In this document: one piece after another, positions 16,881 to 25,869 of the stretch | Layout of the letters: the number at the start of each line of letters is the position of its first letter | How positions within the stretch are numbered: position 1 is the stretch's first letter | Source of the DNA: Senegalia massiliensis | Lineage (GTDB): Bacteria; Bacillota; Clostridia; Tissierellales; SIT17 | Length of the DNA: 64,000 bases | Direction of reading: 5' to 3' | Assembly: GCF_900626135.1 (NCBI RefSeq) | Contig: NZ_LR130785.1 | Location: 1,273,241-1,337,240, forward strand | Made by a program: the position numbers and the translations under genes | Notes under the pieces: model-generated | What the model saw: the letters and a program-made list of their open reading frames with translations, nothing else | What the model was told of the DNA's origin: nothing | Database searches by the model: none

Positions 16881-17607
16881 GATAGAATTAAAACATATTT
16901 CTAAGTCATTTGAAGATTTATTAATTGTAGATAATATTACTATAGAGTTAAAAGAAAAAGAATTTGTAACTATATTAGGACCAAGTGGTAGTGGTAAAAG
17001 TACGGTATTTAATATGATTTCAGGACTTATAAAACCTGATGAGGGAAATATTTATATAGAAGGTGAAGATTATACATCAAAAACTGGTAGAGTAAGTTAT
17101 ATGTATCAAAAAGATTTACTTATGCCTTGGAAAAATATAATTGATAATGTATCACTTCCTTTAGTATTAAAAGGTACAGGGAAAAAAGAGGCTAGGGAAA
17201 TAGTAAAAGAATATTTTAATGTATTTGGATTAGCAGGTTTTGAATATAAATATCCTTATCAACTATCAGGAGGAATGAAACAACGTGCTTCACTTTTTAG
17301 AACATATATGTTTTCAGAAGATATAATACTACTAGATGAACCATTTGGAGGGCTTGATGCTATAACTAAATCTAAAATGCAAATATGGTTATTAGATGTA
17401 TTAAAAGAATTAAAAGCTTCAATATTTTTTATTACACATGATGTAGAAGAAGCAATATTTTTATCAGATAGAATATATATATTATCTGAAAGACCAGCAA
17501 AAGTAAAAGAAGAAATAGTAATAGATTTACCACGACCAAGAAGTAAATCTATAGTTACAACAAACAAATTTAATAATATTAAAAAGTATATACTTGGTAT
17601 ATTATAG
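16858..17607 (+). CDS. ABC transporter ATPase (ThiZ-like)
   Basis: The 249-residue nucleotide-binding subunit of the riboswitch-controlled importer. Walker A is GPSGSGKST, the signature is LSGGMKQRASL, Walker B is ILLDEPFGGLD, and the switch histidine is in FFITHDVEEA. It belongs to the nitrate/sulfonate/taurine-type subfamily that pairs with ThiX-like permeases. It begins inside the binding-protein gene, so translation is coupled, and the methyltransferase gene follows after 12 bases. Confidence 0.93.
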   Translation: MSSYQKNKIELKHISKSFEDLLIVDNITIELKEKEFVTILGPSGSGKSTVFNMISGLIKPDEGNIYIEGEDYTSKTGRVSYMYQKDLLMPWKNIIDNVSLPLVLKGTGKKEAREIVKEYFNVFGLAGFEYKYPYQLSGGMKQRASLFRTYMFSEDIILLDEPFGGLDAITKSKMQIWLLDVLKELKASIFFITHDVEEAIFLSDRIYILSERPAKVKEEIVIDLPRPRSKSIVTTNKFNNIKKYILGIL

Positions 17608-17619
17608 AGAGGTGTTTTT

Positions 17620-18291
17620 ATGGCAGTATTTGATTTAGAAGCTAAAAGTTATGATAAATGGTATGATACTAAAATGGGAAATTTTGTAGATAGTATAGAA
17701 ACTAAATGTGCATTTGAGTTGTTTAAACCATTTAAGGGAATGAAAGTTTTAGATATAGGGTGTGGGACAGGAAATTTTAGTATTAGATTAAAGGAATTAG
17801 GTTGTGAAGTAATAGGGATAGATATATCTGATGAAATGTTAAATATAGCTAGAAAAAAAGCTAAAGAAAAGAATTTAGATATTGAATTTTTAAATATGGA
17901 TATATATAATTTAGAATTTGATAATGAAAGTTTTGATGCAGCATTTTCTATGGCAGCATTTGAATTTATTAAAGATACAAAAAAAGCTATGGATGAAATA
18001 TTTAGAGTAGTTAAACCAAATGGACAAATACTTGTTGGCACTATAAATAAAGATAGTACTTGGGGAAGATTATATCTTTCAGAAGATTTCCAGAAAAATT
18101 CTGTATTCAAATATGCTAAATTTAAAACAATAGAAGATTTTATTTATATTCATTCTGATAATCTAGTAGAAACTAAAGAATGTTTATTTATACCTCCATG
18201 TACTGAAGAAAATAATATAAATATGGAAAAAGAAAAAGAATTATCCAAGAGTAAAAAAGGAGGTTTCATATGTGTCCTATGGAAAAAATAG
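17620..18291 (+). CDS. Class I SAM-dependent methyltransferase in thiamine operon
   Basis: A 223-residue enzyme of the Methyltransf_11/25 type. Motif I is VLDIGCGTGNFS (around residue 46), followed by the acidic end of strand 2 (GIDISDEML) and a motif near NMDIYNLEFDNESFDAAFS. The substrate is unknown. It lies 12 bases after the ATPase gene and overlaps the last gene by 22 bases, so it is firmly part of the TPP-riboswitch operon. I infer action on the imported compound or a related metabolite, but a housekeeping passenger cannot be ruled out. Confidence 0.88.
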   Translation: MAVFDLEAKSYDKWYDTKMGNFVDSIETKCAFELFKPFKGMKVLDIGCGTGNFSIRLKELGCEVIGIDISDEMLNIARKKAKEKNLDIEFLNMDIYNLEFDNESFDAAFSMAAFEFIKDTKKAMDEIFRVVKPNGQILVGTINKDSTWGRLYLSEDFQKNSVFKYAKFKTIEDFIYIHSDNLVETKECLFIPPCTEENNINMEKEKELSKSKKGGFICVLWKK

Positions 18292-18533
18292 CTTCATGTG
18301 AGATTTCTTTTACTCCCATTGGTAGCAGTGATTATTTAGATCATATTGAAAAAGTATTAGATATTATAAAGATGACAGGTTTAGAATATAGTATTGGAAT
18401 TTTATCCACTACTATAAGAGGAAGTAAAAAAGAAATATTAAATTTAATAAATTCCATATATAATGAGCTAGATGATATTTGTGATTTCTCTATGGATATA
18501 AAGATTTCAAATATTTGTGGTTGTAAAAATTAG
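18270..18533 (+). CDS. Second small YkoF/MTH1187-like thiamine-binding protein
   Basis: An 87-residue protein whose core (CEISFTPIGSSDYLDHIEKV, then GLEYSIGILSTTIRGSKKEIL) resembles one YkoF/MTH1187 repeat and the first gene of this operon: compare GVKYEVGPMGTTMEGEFDEL with the second segment. It has extra cysteines at both ends (MCPMEKIASCE and NICGCKN), which the first copy lacks and which could bind a metal or form disulfides. It starts within the methyltransferase gene behind AAGGAGG. Ligand binding is inferred by family resemblance. Confidence 0.8.
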   Translation: MCPMEKIASCEISFTPIGSSDYLDHIEKVLDIIKMTGLEYSIGILSTTIRGSKKEILNLINSIYNELDDICDFSMDIKISNICGCKN

Positions 18534-18580
18534 TTATTAAATATATCATATTAATATAAACTATAAAAGGAGTTGTATTT

Positions 18581-18958
18581 ATGGGAATATTTGATAATCT
18601 ATTAGGGAATGCTTCAGAAGCTAATATAGAAAAAATTGAAGAAGAGTTAATAGACATATTTGCAAATGGAGAACATGTTGAGAGAGCATTTAATATTTTT
18701 AGAGACTTATTTGTATTTACAAATAAAAGACTTATATTAATAGATAAGCAAGGCGTAAGTGGCAAGAAAACAGAATATCATTCTATACCATATAAGAGCA
18801 TTACACATTTTAGTGTAGAAACAGCAGGTCATTTTGATATGGACTCAGAACTTAAGATATGGATTTCAGGTACAAGTACTCCTATTTCAAAACAGTTTGG
18901 TAAAAATAATAACATTAACAAAGTACAAAAAATACTTGCAGGATATGTATTAAATTAA
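18581..18958 (+). CDS. Bacterial PH-domain protein (DUF1696/YvbH-like)
   Basis: A 125-residue cytoplasmic protein with the bacterial pleckstrin-homology fold. Recognisable pieces are FRDLFVFTNKRLILIDKQG, the SIPYKSITHFSVETAG strand pair, and the ELKIWISG strand. The family is widespread in Firmicutes with no firmly assigned role. The ATG follows AAAGGAG, 47 bases after the thiamine operon, and a strong palindrome ends the gene, so it is probably transcribed alone or by read-through. Confidence 0.85.
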   Translation: MGIFDNLLGNASEANIEKIEEELIDIFANGEHVERAFNIFRDLFVFTNKRLILIDKQGVSGKKTEYHSIPYKSITHFSVETAGHFDMDSELKIWISGTSTPISKQFGKNNNINKVQKILAGYVLN

Positions 18959-18984
18959 AGTAAGAGCAAATTTGCTCTTACTTT
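18957..18984. terminator. Bidirectional terminator (perfect 28-bp palindrome)
   Basis: AAAGTAAGAGCAAA is followed at once by its exact reverse complement, between the PH-domain gene and the convergent membrane-anchored protein gene, whose stop codon it overlaps. Confidence 0.88.
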
Positions 18985-19805
18985 AATAATATCTCTATAA
19001 AATAATCAATATTATATTTTAAAGTTATGAAAACCAAATTCCCTTTTGTTTTATTATCTAAGTCTATAAAATTATTCTTTAGGTCATTTATTAAATATTG
19101 AGGGATTTCTTTATCGCTACCATATAATAGAGCCGCTCGTATAATATCATTAGCTAACTTTTTAGAAATTTCATTTTCTTCTAATATACTTTCCATTTCT
19201 TTTATAAACTTTTTTTGATTACTTGGTATATATTTTTCAATAATTTCATTATTATTAGTTTTATAAGTAATTTCTATATTTTTCTCATTTAAATTAATAT
19301 TTAAAATATCTATTTCTTTTAAATCATCTGTATTTATATATAAAGAATCATTTATATCTTTAAGTCCTAAACTATTTAATAATAATTTGGGTAGTGGTAA
19401 TTTACCTATTTTAAAATTTGAAGCTTTAAAATTAATTTTATCATTTTGTAAATTTACACCAAAATCCATAGTGATTATAAAAGGTAAGTTCTTAAAGGAA
19501 GTTTTTGCAACTATTTTTTCGGTTTTTAAATGTAAATATATGTTTTTTATTTCTTTATCATTAGATATACTTGAATTTAACTTTTCTACTAATCTTTTAG
19601 CTAATAATCCATTTACTTCTTTTTCATTGAAATTAACAGTGTTTTTATCATAAATATCTAAATTTGATTGAAATACAACCCTATCTATTAAGAATTCTTT
19701 ATTTAATTTATCACTAGATATTATTTCTTCATTTGAAAAAATAAGGGTTATTATCAAAATAATTAGTATAAGTAGTATAAATAAAAACCATTTTAAGTAT
19801 TTCAT
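18978..19805 (-). CDS. Membrane-anchored extracytoplasmic protein, unknown
   Basis: I do not recognise a family with confidence. The 275 residues start with a classic N-terminal anchor (MKYLKWFLFILLILIILIIT) and continue as a mostly polar alpha/beta domain exposed outside the membrane, rich in Asn, Lys and Ile. The ATG at 19805 follows GGAGGTG; a TTG at 19823 overlaps that site and is rejected. It resembles in layout the YpmS/DUF2140-type anchored proteins, but I see no diagnostic motif. It is a single minus-strand gene. Confidence 0.75.
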   Translation of the reverse strand: MKYLKWFLFILLILIILIITLIFSNEEIISSDKLNKEFLIDRVVFQSNLDIYDKNTVNFNEKEVNGLLAKRLVEKLNSSISNDKEIKNIYLHLKTEKIVAKTSFKNLPFIITMDFGVNLQNDKINFKASNFKIGKLPLPKLLLNSLGLKDINDSLYINTDDLKEIDILNINLNEKNIEITYKTNNNEIIEKYIPSNQKKFIKEMESILEENEISKKLANDIIRAALLYGSDKEIPQYLINDLKNNFIDLDNKTKGNLVFITLKYNIDYFIEILLK

Positions 19806-19921
19806 AAGACACCTCCAATTCAATAATTTATACCCAATATTTTTAATTAATATAAGATATTTTTACAATTACATAGTCAATACTATATAATAATAATATA
19901 AAGTTATAAAGGAGAATAAAA

Positions 19922-20572
19922 ATGGGTACAAAATCATTATATTCAAAAAGTGAAGAAATAACTAATGCTATACTACATGGAATAGGATTAGGATTTTCAA
20001 TAGCAGCACTTACTCTTCTAGTAGTATTAGCTTCAATATATGGTGAGGTATGGCATGTAGTAAGTTTTGCTATATATGGTGCTACACTTGTAATATTATA
20101 CTTATCATCAACTCTTTATCATAGTTTTCCAGCAGGAAGTGTTAAAAATGTTTTTCAAATATTTGATCATGCATCTATATATTTACTTATAGCAGGTACT
20201 TATACACCACTTACTCTTATTCCACTAAGAGGAAAGTTAGGCTGGACTTTATTTGGTATAGTTTGGGGAATAGCTATTGTAGGAATAATATTTAAAATAT
20301 TTTTTGTAAAGAGATTTATGATATTATCTTTACTATTATATTTGGGAATGGGATGGTTAGTTGTTATAGCAATTAAACCTCTTATTGATACAATAAGTTT
20401 AAAAAGTATAATATTTTTAATTGCAGGTGGTTTGTCGTATACTATTGGAACAATATTTTTTGCAAATAAAAAAATAAAGTTTAATCATGCTATATGGCAT
20501 TTATTTGTACTAGGTGGAAGTATATGTCATTTTTTCACTATATTATTTTTATTACCAAGTTTAAACGTATAA
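19922..20572 (+). CDS. trhA: TrhA/hemolysin III family membrane protein
   Basis: A seven-span membrane protein of the PAQR/hemolysin III superfamily, 216 residues. The zinc-site histidines and aspartate expected for the family are in STLYHSF, FDHASIYLLIAGTYTPL and HAIWHLFVLGG. Bacterial members are linked to membrane energetics and lipid homeostasis; the historic hemolysin label is misleading. The ATG follows AAAGGAG. It lies 19 bases before the tocopherol-cyclase-like gene, so the two are likely cotranscribed. Confidence 0.92.
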   Translation: MGTKSLYSKSEEITNAILHGIGLGFSIAALTLLVVLASIYGEVWHVVSFAIYGATLVILYLSSTLYHSFPAGSVKNVFQIFDHASIYLLIAGTYTPLTLIPLRGKLGWTLFGIVWGIAIVGIIFKIFFVKRFMILSLLLYLGMGWLVVIAIKPLIDTISLKSIIFLIAGGLSYTIGTIFFANKKIKFNHAIWHLFVLGGSICHFFTILFLLPSLNV

Positions 20573-20591
20573 AAACAAATGAGGGTTATAA

Positions 20592-21554
20592 ATGAAAAGA
20601 ATAAAAAATATATGGAAACCAGAAAATTTTCAAGGTAAATATAGAGAAAAAGAATATTTTGAAGGTTGGTATTTTAAAATAGTAGACAAAAGTGGAGAAA
20701 ATAGACTTGCACTAATACCTGGAATTTCAATTGAATCTAAAGATAAAAGACATAGTTTCATTCAAATAAATGATGGAAATAGTAACAAAGCTTATTATAT
20801 AAAGTATTCCTATGATGACTTTATTTATGAAGAAGATGAATTTTATGTGAAGATAGGAAATAATGTTTTTAGTAAAGAAAAAATTATATTAGATATAGAT
20901 TATAAAGGTTTAAAGTTAAAAGGGACATTAGAATTTAATAATATATTTGAATGGCCAGTTAAAATCTTTTCTCCAGGTGCAATGGGATGGTATAGATTTT
21001 TACCTTTTATGGAATGTTATCATGGAGTAGTTAGTATGAATCATGATATTATAGGTAATCTGACTATAAATTCAAAAGATATTGATTTTTATAAAGGTAA
21101 GGGATATATAGAAAAAGATTGGGGGACTTCATTTCCTAAATCATGGATATGGGCTCAATCTAACCATTTTTCCCAAGAAAATAATTCTATATTTATATCT
21201 ATTGCAAATATTCCTTTTTTAGGTAGAGAATTTAATGGGTTTTTAATTGGATTATTATATGATAAAAAATTATATAGATTTACTACTTACACAGGTGCAA
21301 AAATTGATAAATTAAAATATTATGATAGAAATATAGAAATTTCAGTAAGCGAGTCTAAATATATTTTAAATTTAAATATAATTAAAAACAATACTACTAG
21401 GCTTATATCACCTAAAAATGGGAACATGAATGGAACAGTTGAAGAAAGCCTAACATCTTATATAGATGTAGAATTGAAAGATAAAAATAATAACATTATT
21501 TTTAAAGATACAGGAAAAAATTCAGGGTTTGAAGTAAAAGGAAGATTAATATAA
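20592..21554 (+). CDS. Tocopherol cyclase-like protein
   Basis: A 320-residue protein of the Tocopherol_cycl family (plant VTE1-like fold), as judged from FEGWYFKIVD at the N-terminus, SPGAMGWYRFLPFMECYHGV in the centre, and GYIEKDWGTSFPKSWIWAQS. The last motif is characteristic. Clostridia are not known to make tocopherol, so the real substrate is unknown; binding or modification of a lipid or prenylquinone-like compound is a guess. It directly follows trhA, also a membrane-lipid-associated family. Confidence 0.82.
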   Translation: MKRIKNIWKPENFQGKYREKEYFEGWYFKIVDKSGENRLALIPGISIESKDKRHSFIQINDGNSNKAYYIKYSYDDFIYEEDEFYVKIGNNVFSKEKIILDIDYKGLKLKGTLEFNNIFEWPVKIFSPGAMGWYRFLPFMECYHGVVSMNHDIIGNLTINSKDIDFYKGKGYIEKDWGTSFPKSWIWAQSNHFSQENNSIFISIANIPFLGREFNGFLIGLLYDKKLYRFTTYTGAKIDKLKYYDRNIEISVSESKYILNLNIIKNNTTRLISPKNGNMNGTVEESLTSYIDVELKDKNNNIIFKDTGKNSGFEVKGRLI

Positions 21555-21605
21555 ATTTATTTTTAATCATATCATAAAGTAAAGAATTAAAATGGGGTGT
21601 GAATC

Positions 21606-22352
21606 TTGAAATATGATATGCCAATAAAGTTAAGAAAAATTATTAAAGATAAAATATTTATAAGAAACAACAAAGGATGCTCTAGTTCTCAAGTATTCTT
21701 ATTGAAAGATAAGAACAATGAGCAAGATTATTTTCTGAAAATTGCTTTAGATAACAACTTTTCTTATCTTAAATCAGAGAGTGTAAAGCTAAATTGGTTA
21801 AAGGGAAAGCTACCTGTTCCACATGTACACTATTATGAAAAGGCAAATGGATATGAATATTTACTTTTAACTCAGATACCTGGTAAAGATGCATTAACTC
21901 AGGACATATTAAAAAAACCATATGTTTTAGTGGAAAAAGTAGCTAATGGATTAAGAACAATACATAATATAGATATATCTGATTGTAATTTTAATGAAAC
22001 TATAGAAGATAAATTAAAATTAATTAAAAATATGTATAGTGAAAATAGAATTCCCAAAATTTATAGATTCCTGTTGCAATCTAAACCTAAAAAGGAAGAT
22101 TTAGTATTTACTCATGGAGATTATTGTTTTCCAAATATAATTATAAATAACAACGATATATCTGGGTTTATTGACTTGGGAAGATCTGGAATAGGTGATA
22201 GGTATGTGGATCTTTCGGTCATAATTAAAAGTATAGTATTAAATTATAGAAATTATGATATATTAAAATTATTTTTAGAAGAATATGGACTTTTAAATGT
22301 GGATTACGAAAGATTAGAATATTATTCTCATATAGATAAATTAATAAACTAG
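21606..22352 (+). CDS. APH(3')-like aminoglycoside phosphotransferase
   Basis: A 248-residue kinase of the APH(3') family, which phosphorylates the 3'-hydroxyl of kanamycin-class drugs. Key residues are present: ATP-site lysine K45, catalytic loop HGDYCFPNI (D172, N177), and metal aspartate with IDLGRSGIGDRYVDL (D190). The GKLPVP segment and C-terminal YYSHIDKLIN match the family layout, and length is near the usual 260. The start is TTG behind GGGGTG. Base composition matches its neighbours and no mobile element is near, suggesting a resident gene, so resistance is not certain. Confidence 0.85.
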   Translation: MKYDMPIKLRKIIKDKIFIRNNKGCSSSQVFLLKDKNNEQDYFLKIALDNNFSYLKSESVKLNWLKGKLPVPHVHYYEKANGYEYLLLTQIPGKDALTQDILKKPYVLVEKVANGLRTIHNIDISDCNFNETIEDKLKLIKNMYSENRIPKIYRFLLQSKPKKEDLVFTHGDYCFPNIIINNNDISGFIDLGRSGIGDRYVDLSVIIKSIVLNYRNYDILKLFLEEYGLLNVDYERLEYYSHIDKLIN

Positions 22353-22354
22353 AT

Positions 22355-22397
22355 ATAATAAAAGACTTGTGTTTCTTACTAACAAGTCTTTTATTAT
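22355..22397. terminator. Terminator after the APH(3')-like gene
   Basis: Sixteen-base arms (22355-22370, 22382-22397; core AAAAGACTTGT/ACAAGTCTTTT) around an 11-base loop, ending in TTTTATTAT. Confidence 0.85.
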
Positions 22398-22401
22398 ATG
22401 G

Positions 22402-22421
22402 TATAATAGAACTAACGTTCT
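22402..22421 (+). promoter_or_regulatory. Promoter -10 with adjoining SOS/LexA-like box
   Basis: TATAAT (22402-22407) is followed immediately by AGAACTAACGTTCT (22408-22421), which fits the Gram-positive LexA box GAAC-N4-GTTC exactly. It would cover the transcription start of the ydjM-like gene, whose E. coli counterpart is known to be SOS-controlled. Confidence 0.65.
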
Positions 22422-22446
22422 TTATCTTTAAATATGGAGGTTTGAA

Positions 22447-23043
22447 ATGAAAGGCAAGACACATTTAATAGTAGGATTAGCAGCTGGGGTTACAATTGCC
22501 TTATATAGAGAAGTAGAAAGTATTTCTTTAGTTATTCTTGGAACATCAATAGGTTCATTAATGCCTGATATTGATCATCCAAAGAGTAAAATTAATCAGA
22601 AACTACTCCAACATAAAAATAAATCATATAAAATTTTATTTTATACTTTGGTAGGAATTGCTTTGTTGTATATTTATAGTTTAAATAATAATTCTTTATT
22701 TTTGCTTGGTGGAACTATAACTATTTTAATTGGAGTATCTAAACATAGAGGTTTCACACATAGTTTATTAGGAATATTTCTTTTTATAAAATTAGGAAAA
22801 GATTTAACCTTAGAATTTGGGTATAAAGAATTATACTTAGGGTTTTATATTGGATATTTATTTCATCTGATAGCAGACTTTTTTACTAAGGGAGGAATAG
22901 AATTACTTTATCCTTTTAGTGAAAATTTTTCATTTCCTTTACCAATTAAAACTGGTGGAACTATAGAAAATATTGTAGCATTCATTTTATTAATATATTC
23001 CTTTTATAGTATTTTAAAATATTTTAATTTTATTATTTTTTAA
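22447..23043 (+). CDS. YdjM-like membrane metal-dependent hydrolase
   Basis: A 198-residue polytopic membrane protein of the YdjM/DUF457 family. The metal-binding motifs are KTHLIVGLAAG (first histidine), SLMPDIDHPKS (aspartates and histidine) and HRGFTHSLLG (histidines), with HLIADFFTKGG near the C-terminus. The biochemical substrate is not established. E. coli ydjM belongs to the LexA regulon, and a GAAC-N4-GTTC box here overlaps the predicted start point. The HD-GYP gene follows closely and may be cotranscribed. Confidence 0.9.
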   Translation: MKGKTHLIVGLAAGVTIALYREVESISLVILGTSIGSLMPDIDHPKSKINQKLLQHKNKSYKILFYTLVGIALLYIYSLNNNSLFLLGGTITILIGVSKHRGFTHSLLGIFLFIKLGKDLTLEFGYKELYLGFYIGYLFHLIADFFTKGGIELLYPFSENFSFPLPIKTGGTIENIVAFILLIYSFYSILKYFNFIIF

Positions 23044-23096
23044 GAAGGAAAATGGATTTATTTATAGAATTATATTATTTAAAAGAGGGGATTATA

Positions 23097-24134
23097 TTGG
23101 CGATTATAAAAATTACTGAAGTTGTGCCTGGGATGATATTAAATAAAGATGTATACATACCTAAAAAAAATGCTATAGCTTTATCAGCAGGGGCCATATT
23201 ATCAAAAGCACATATAAATAGGTTGAAAAAATTAAATGTAAATAGAATCAATGTATTAGTAGAAAATAAACATCTAAATAATAAAAGTAAAAGAGATAGA
23301 TTTTTTGAAAATCATAATAAGTTAAAATATAAATTAGAACTATTATTTAATCAAATTAGAATAGGAAAGAAATTTTTGATTAGTGATATAGATCATGAAG
23401 TATGTGAAATGATAAAATCCATATCAACTAATAATAATATATTGTCAAGATTAAGGCAGTTAGATGATAGTGGTAGTTATTTAATTAATCACTCTGTTAA
23501 TGTCAGTTTATTAGCATCCACGATTGGTAAATTACTAGGGTATTCAAGTGATAAATTAAAAAATTTATTAATAACAGGTATTTTTCATGATGTAGGTATG
23601 TTAAAAGTCCCAGAAAAAATAATGAATAAGCCAGGACCTTTAAGCGAAGAAGAATTTATTGTAATAATTAATCATACAATAAATAGCTATAAGATATTAA
23701 AGGGAATTAATAATATAAATTCAGAGGTATTATATGGAGTACTTGAACATCATGAAAGAGAAGATGGTAGTGGTTATCCATTAGGGCTTAAATCTAATCA
23801 AATACATGAGTTTGGTAAAATTATAGCAATTGCAGATGTATTTCATGCTATGACAACTGATAAAATATATAGGAAGAGAAAATCTCCTTTTATTGCTGCA
23901 GAAGAAATGCTTTATAATAGCTTTGGTATATTAGATGGTGAGATCACTACTACTTTCTTAAATAATATTTCTAAGTTTTATATAGGAAATATTGTAAGAT
24001 TAAATGACGGTTCAATTGGAGAAATAATATATACAAATAAAGCAATTCCTACACGACCTGTAGTAAATATAAATGGTAATTTTGTAGATCTTCTTAAAAA
24101 CAAAGAATATGAAATTATAGACATCATAGATTAA
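23097..24134 (+). CDS. HD-GYP domain protein (putative c-di-GMP phosphodiesterase)
   Basis: A 345-residue cytoplasmic protein. The N-terminal part (to about residue 120) has the Gly/Pro-rich start often seen in such proteins (VVPGMILNKDVYIP). The HD-GYP domain shows GIFHDVGMLKVPEKI and HHEREDGSGYPLG, with both the HD pair and the GYP motif intact, so hydrolysis of cyclic di-GMP is plausible. I choose the TTG at 23097 behind AGAGGGGA; the ATG at 23052 has a site only three bases away. It lies downstream of the ydjM-like gene in the same direction. Confidence 0.9.
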   Translation: MAIIKITEVVPGMILNKDVYIPKKNAIALSAGAILSKAHINRLKKLNVNRINVLVENKHLNNKSKRDRFFENHNKLKYKLELLFNQIRIGKKFLISDIDHEVCEMIKSISTNNNILSRLRQLDDSGSYLINHSVNVSLLASTIGKLLGYSSDKLKNLLITGIFHDVGMLKVPEKIMNKPGPLSEEEFIVIINHTINSYKILKGINNINSEVLYGVLEHHEREDGSGYPLGLKSNQIHEFGKIIAIADVFHAMTTDKIYRKRKSPFIAAEEMLYNSFGILDGEITTTFLNNISKFYIGNIVRLNDGSIGEIIYTNKAIPTRPVVNINGNFVDLLKNKEYEIIDIID

Positions 24135-24146
24135 AATAACCTTTAT

Positions 24147-24189
24147 TGTGATATGAATCACAGATAGAGTTTAGGGTATGTATTATGAT
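24147..24189 (+). promoter_or_regulatory. hcp promoter with Crp/Fnr-type activator site
   Basis: TGTGA-TATGAA-TCACA (24147-24162) is an exact match to the Crp/Fnr-type palindrome. A -10 box TATGAT lies at 24184-24189. Taking the start point about seven bases after it, the palindrome is centred at -41.5, the classic class II activator position. The likely protein is an HcpR-like Crp/Fnr regulator, which is not encoded in this window. Confidence 0.75.
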
Positions 24190-24220
24190 ATAGATAAAGA
24201 AAAAACAGGGAGGTTTTATG

Positions 24221-25864
24221 ATGTCAATGTTTTGTTATCAATGTCAAGAGGCAGCAAAAAATGTAGGATGTACTGTAAGAGGTGTTTGTGGTAAAACCAG
24301 CACAGTAGCAAATTTACAAGACCTTTTAATATACACATTAAAAGGGATATCTGAAATAGTTGTAAAAGGAGATTTATCTGTAAGTGAATTAGGTTATGTT
24401 AACAATAAGATGCTAAATGGTTTATTTGTAACAATAACTAATGCTAATTTTGATGAAGATTCAATAGTTAAAGAAATAGAAAAAATGATTGAAATAAGAG
24501 ATGAATTAAGAAGAAAAGTAGAAGTAAGTGAATTACATGATTCAGCTACTTTTAAAGTTAATGGAAAAGAAGACATGATTAAAAAAGGTGAAAATGTAGG
24601 AGTTCTTGACACGGAAAATGAAGATGTAAGATCTTTAAGAGAATTAATTACTTATGGCTTAAAAGGTATGGCAGCATATACTGACCATGCTGTTAATTTA
24701 GGAAAATCAGATGATGAAATATGTGAATTTATATATAAGGCACTTCAAGCTACATTAGATGATAGTTTATCAGCTGATGAATTGGTAGCTTTAACAATGG
24801 AAACAGGGAATTTTGGAGTAAAATCAATGGCATTACTTGATGAAGCTAATACTTCAACTTACGGAAACCCTGAAATAACAGAGGTGAATATTGGAACAAG
24901 AAACAATCCTGCTATATTAGTATCAGGACATGATTTAAAAGATTTTGAACAATTACTTGAGCAAACAAAAGATTCTGGTGTAGATGTTTATACACATAGT
25001 GAAATGTTACCAGCAAATTATTACCCAGCATTTAAGAAGTACGATCATTTTGTAGGTAACTATGGTAACTCATGGTGGAAGCAATTGACTGAATTTGAAA
25101 GTTTTAATGGTCCTATATTATTTACAACAAATTGTATAGTTCCACCTAGAAAAGAAGAAATAAGAAATAGAATATTTACAACAGGAGCTTCAGGATATCC
25201 AGGTTGCACACATATAGAATCAGATGAAAATGGTAAAAAAGACTTTTCAGAAATAATAGAAATGGCTAAGAGACTGGATCCTCCAACAGAGATTGAGACT
25301 GGATCAATAGTAGGTGGATTTGCACATAATCAAGTTATGGAACTTGCTGATAAAGTAGTAGATGCTGTTAAATCAGGTGCTATTAAGAGATTCTTTGTAA
25401 TGGCAGGTTGTGATGGAAGAATGAAATCAAGAGATTATTATACAGACTTTGCAGATAAACTTCCAAAAGATACAGTTATTCTTACAGCTGGATGTGCAAA
25501 ATACAGATATAATAAATTACAACTTGGTGATATAGGAGGAATTCCTAGAGTGCTTGATGCAGGACAATGTAATGATTCATATTCATTAGCTGTTATAGCA
25601 ATGAAACTTAAAGAAGTATTTGAATTAGAAGATATAAATGAATTACCAATATCATATAATATTGCATGGTATGAGCAAAAAGCAGTAATAGTATTATTAG
25701 CTCTACTTGCATTAGGGGTAAAAGATATTCATTTAGGACCAACATTACCAGCTTTCCTTTCACCAAATGTAGCTAATGTATTAGTTGAAAAATTTGGTAT
25801 AGCTCCAAATGGAGAAGTTGAAAGTGATATTGAAATGTTCATGAGTGAAGGACAAACTGCATAA
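24221..25864 (+). CDS. hcp: Hydroxylamine reductase / hybrid cluster protein
   Basis: The prismane protein, a cytoplasmic iron-sulfur enzyme that reduces hydroxylamine in vitro and nitric oxide in vivo. The N-terminal cysteine cluster motif is [19 protein letters not shown] with a further Cys in GVCGK. Hybrid-cluster ligands appear in TNCIVPP, GYPGCTH, GCAKYRY and the later glutamate region. Length (547) fits the anaerobe-type short class. Of two adjacent ATGs, the second is seven bases from GGGAGG and is preferred. A Crp/Fnr-type site and a strong hairpin terminator mark it as a single-gene unit. Confidence 0.96.
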   Translation: MSMFCYQCQEAAKNVGCTVRGVCGKTSTVANLQDLLIYTLKGISEIVVKGDLSVSELGYVNNKMLNGLFVTITNANFDEDSIVKEIEKMIEIRDELRRKVEVSELHDSATFKVNGKEDMIKKGENVGVLDTENEDVRSLRELITYGLKGMAAYTDHAVNLGKSDDEICEFIYKALQATLDDSLSADELVALTMETGNFGVKSMALLDEANTSTYGNPEITEVNIGTRNNPAILVSGHDLKDFEQLLEQTKDSGVDVYTHSEMLPANYYPAFKKYDHFVGNYGNSWWKQLTEFESFNGPILFTTNCIVPPRKEEIRNRIFTTGASGYPGCTHIESDENGKKDFSEIIEMAKRLDPPTEIETGSIVGGFAHNQVMELADKVVDAVKSGAIKRFFVMAGCDGRMKSRDYYTDFADKLPKDTVILTAGCAKYRYNKLQLGDIGGIPRVLDAGQCNDSYSLAVIAMKLKEVFELEDINELPISYNIAWYEQKAVIVLLALLALGVKDIHLGPTLPAFLSPNVANVLVEKFGIAPNGEVESDIEMFMSEGQTA

Positions 25865-25869
25865 TATAA

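Noticed and set aside
17649-18110. Minus-strand open frame of 153 codons
   Set aside because: Antisense shadow of the methyltransferase gene, which has clear SAM motifs on the plus strand.
22225-22464. Minus-strand open frame of 79 codons
   Set aside because: It overlaps the end of the APH(3')-like gene, a terminator and the SOS-like box, and shows no family resemblance.
21606-24134. Possible horizontally acquired resistance island
   Set aside because: No insertion sequence, integrase, direct repeat or composition change is visible around the APH(3')-like gene.
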